Shown here: positions 6,948-7,109 of the stretch, one piece after another
Numbering within the stretch: the first letter of the stretch is position 1
Layout: every line of letters starts with the position of its first letter
Source of the DNA: an uncultured Massilia sp.
GTDB taxonomy: Bacteria; Pseudomonadota; Gammaproteobacteria; Burkholderiales; Burkholderiaceae
Length of the DNA: 7,109 bases
Assembly: GCA_946886065.1 (NCBI GenBank)
Contig: CAMPHU010000231.1
Span: 1-7,109 of the forward strand
Direction of reading: 5' to 3'
The notes under the pieces: model-generated
The model's database searches: none
Told to the model about the DNA's origin: nothing
The model's input: only the letters and a program-made list of their open reading frames with translations
Program-made: the position numbers and the translations under genes

Positions 6948-7015
6948 ACACCACCGACGCATCATTCAGCCAATATTACTTCCGCGGATCCTGCTCAGAT
7001 CCTTGTCATCGCCGT

Positions 7016-7109
7016 GGGGGGGGGGGGGGGCCGGGGGGGCCGGGGGGGGCGGGGGGGGGGGGGCGCGGGTGGGGGGGCGGCGCGGGGGGTGAGTGTGGGG
7101 GGTGTTTTG
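7016..7109. other. G-homopolymer low-complexity tail, probable sequencing artefact
   Basis: The final 94 bases are almost all G, with runs of 15 (7016-7030) and 13 (7051-7063), scattered C and T, and a single A. The change from normal mixed sequence is abrupt at 7016. Two-colour Illumina chemistry reads no signal as G, and such tails commonly end contigs assembled from untrimmed reads. No gene should be read from this stretch. Confidence 0.85.

Noticed and set aside
6626..6949. A 107-residue minus-strand protein starting MLETWIPAFAGT
   Set aside because: The WIPAFAG string is the translation of the palindromic repeat, a frequent source of spurious predicted proteins; the rest is antisense to hrpA.
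2761..6954. A 1397-codon open frame on the minus strand spanning all of hrpA
   Set aside because: It is the in-register antisense of a clearly conserved helicase. Its product is a compositionally biased string rich in Arg, Leu, Gln, His and Val with no recognisable domain, and its start lies close to the repeat hairpin.
7016..7109. G-quadruplex-forming sequence
   Set aside because: The G runs would fit the pattern formally, but the stretch has the hallmarks of no-signal base calling at a contig end.

Overview
The window carries ordinary housekeeping genes from a GC-rich Gram-negative bacterium. The proteins resemble their E. coli counterparts. The gene set, base composition and a 'WIPAFAG'-type palindromic repeat suggest a betaproteobacterium, most likely Oxalobacteraceae (Massilia, Janthinobacterium or Duganella type). 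That placement is an inference from composition and family resemblance, not from any database search.

Layout. Positions 1-636 hold the 3' part of rpiA (ribose-5-phosphate isomerase A), cut by the left edge so that about 14 codons are missing. Eighteen bases later, on the same strand, is a small lipoprotein gene of unknown function (655-981). A GC-rich hairpin (1025-1060) separates these from the convergent minus-strand pair argA (1395-2708, N-acetylglutamate synthase) and yggX (1084-1356, Fe(2+)-trafficking protein). argA is upstream and the two probably form an operon. A 55-base region (2709-2763) divides argA from the divergent hrpA (2764-6879, DEAH-box RNA helicase). It contains the self-complementary octamer ATTATAAT, which gives a perfect -10 hexamer on each strand. 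A second, related hairpin (6903-6947) follows hrpA. The last 94 bases (7016-7109) are almost pure G and look like a sequencing or assembly artefact at a contig end.

How the genes work together. They do not form one pathway. rpiA serves the pentose phosphate pathway, argA starts arginine synthesis, yggX protects or supplies labile iron and Fe-S clusters, and hrpA acts on RNA and ribosomes. The links are transcriptional: rpiA with the lipoprotein, argA with yggX, and argA with hrpA through shared promoter DNA.

I found no mobile element, CRISPR array, tRNA, rRNA, defence system or convincing new system. The points most worth a second look are the symmetric argA/hrpA promoter with a probably leaderless argA message, the two related hairpins at convergent or terminal positions, the low-complexity additions in HrpA, and the poly-G tail.
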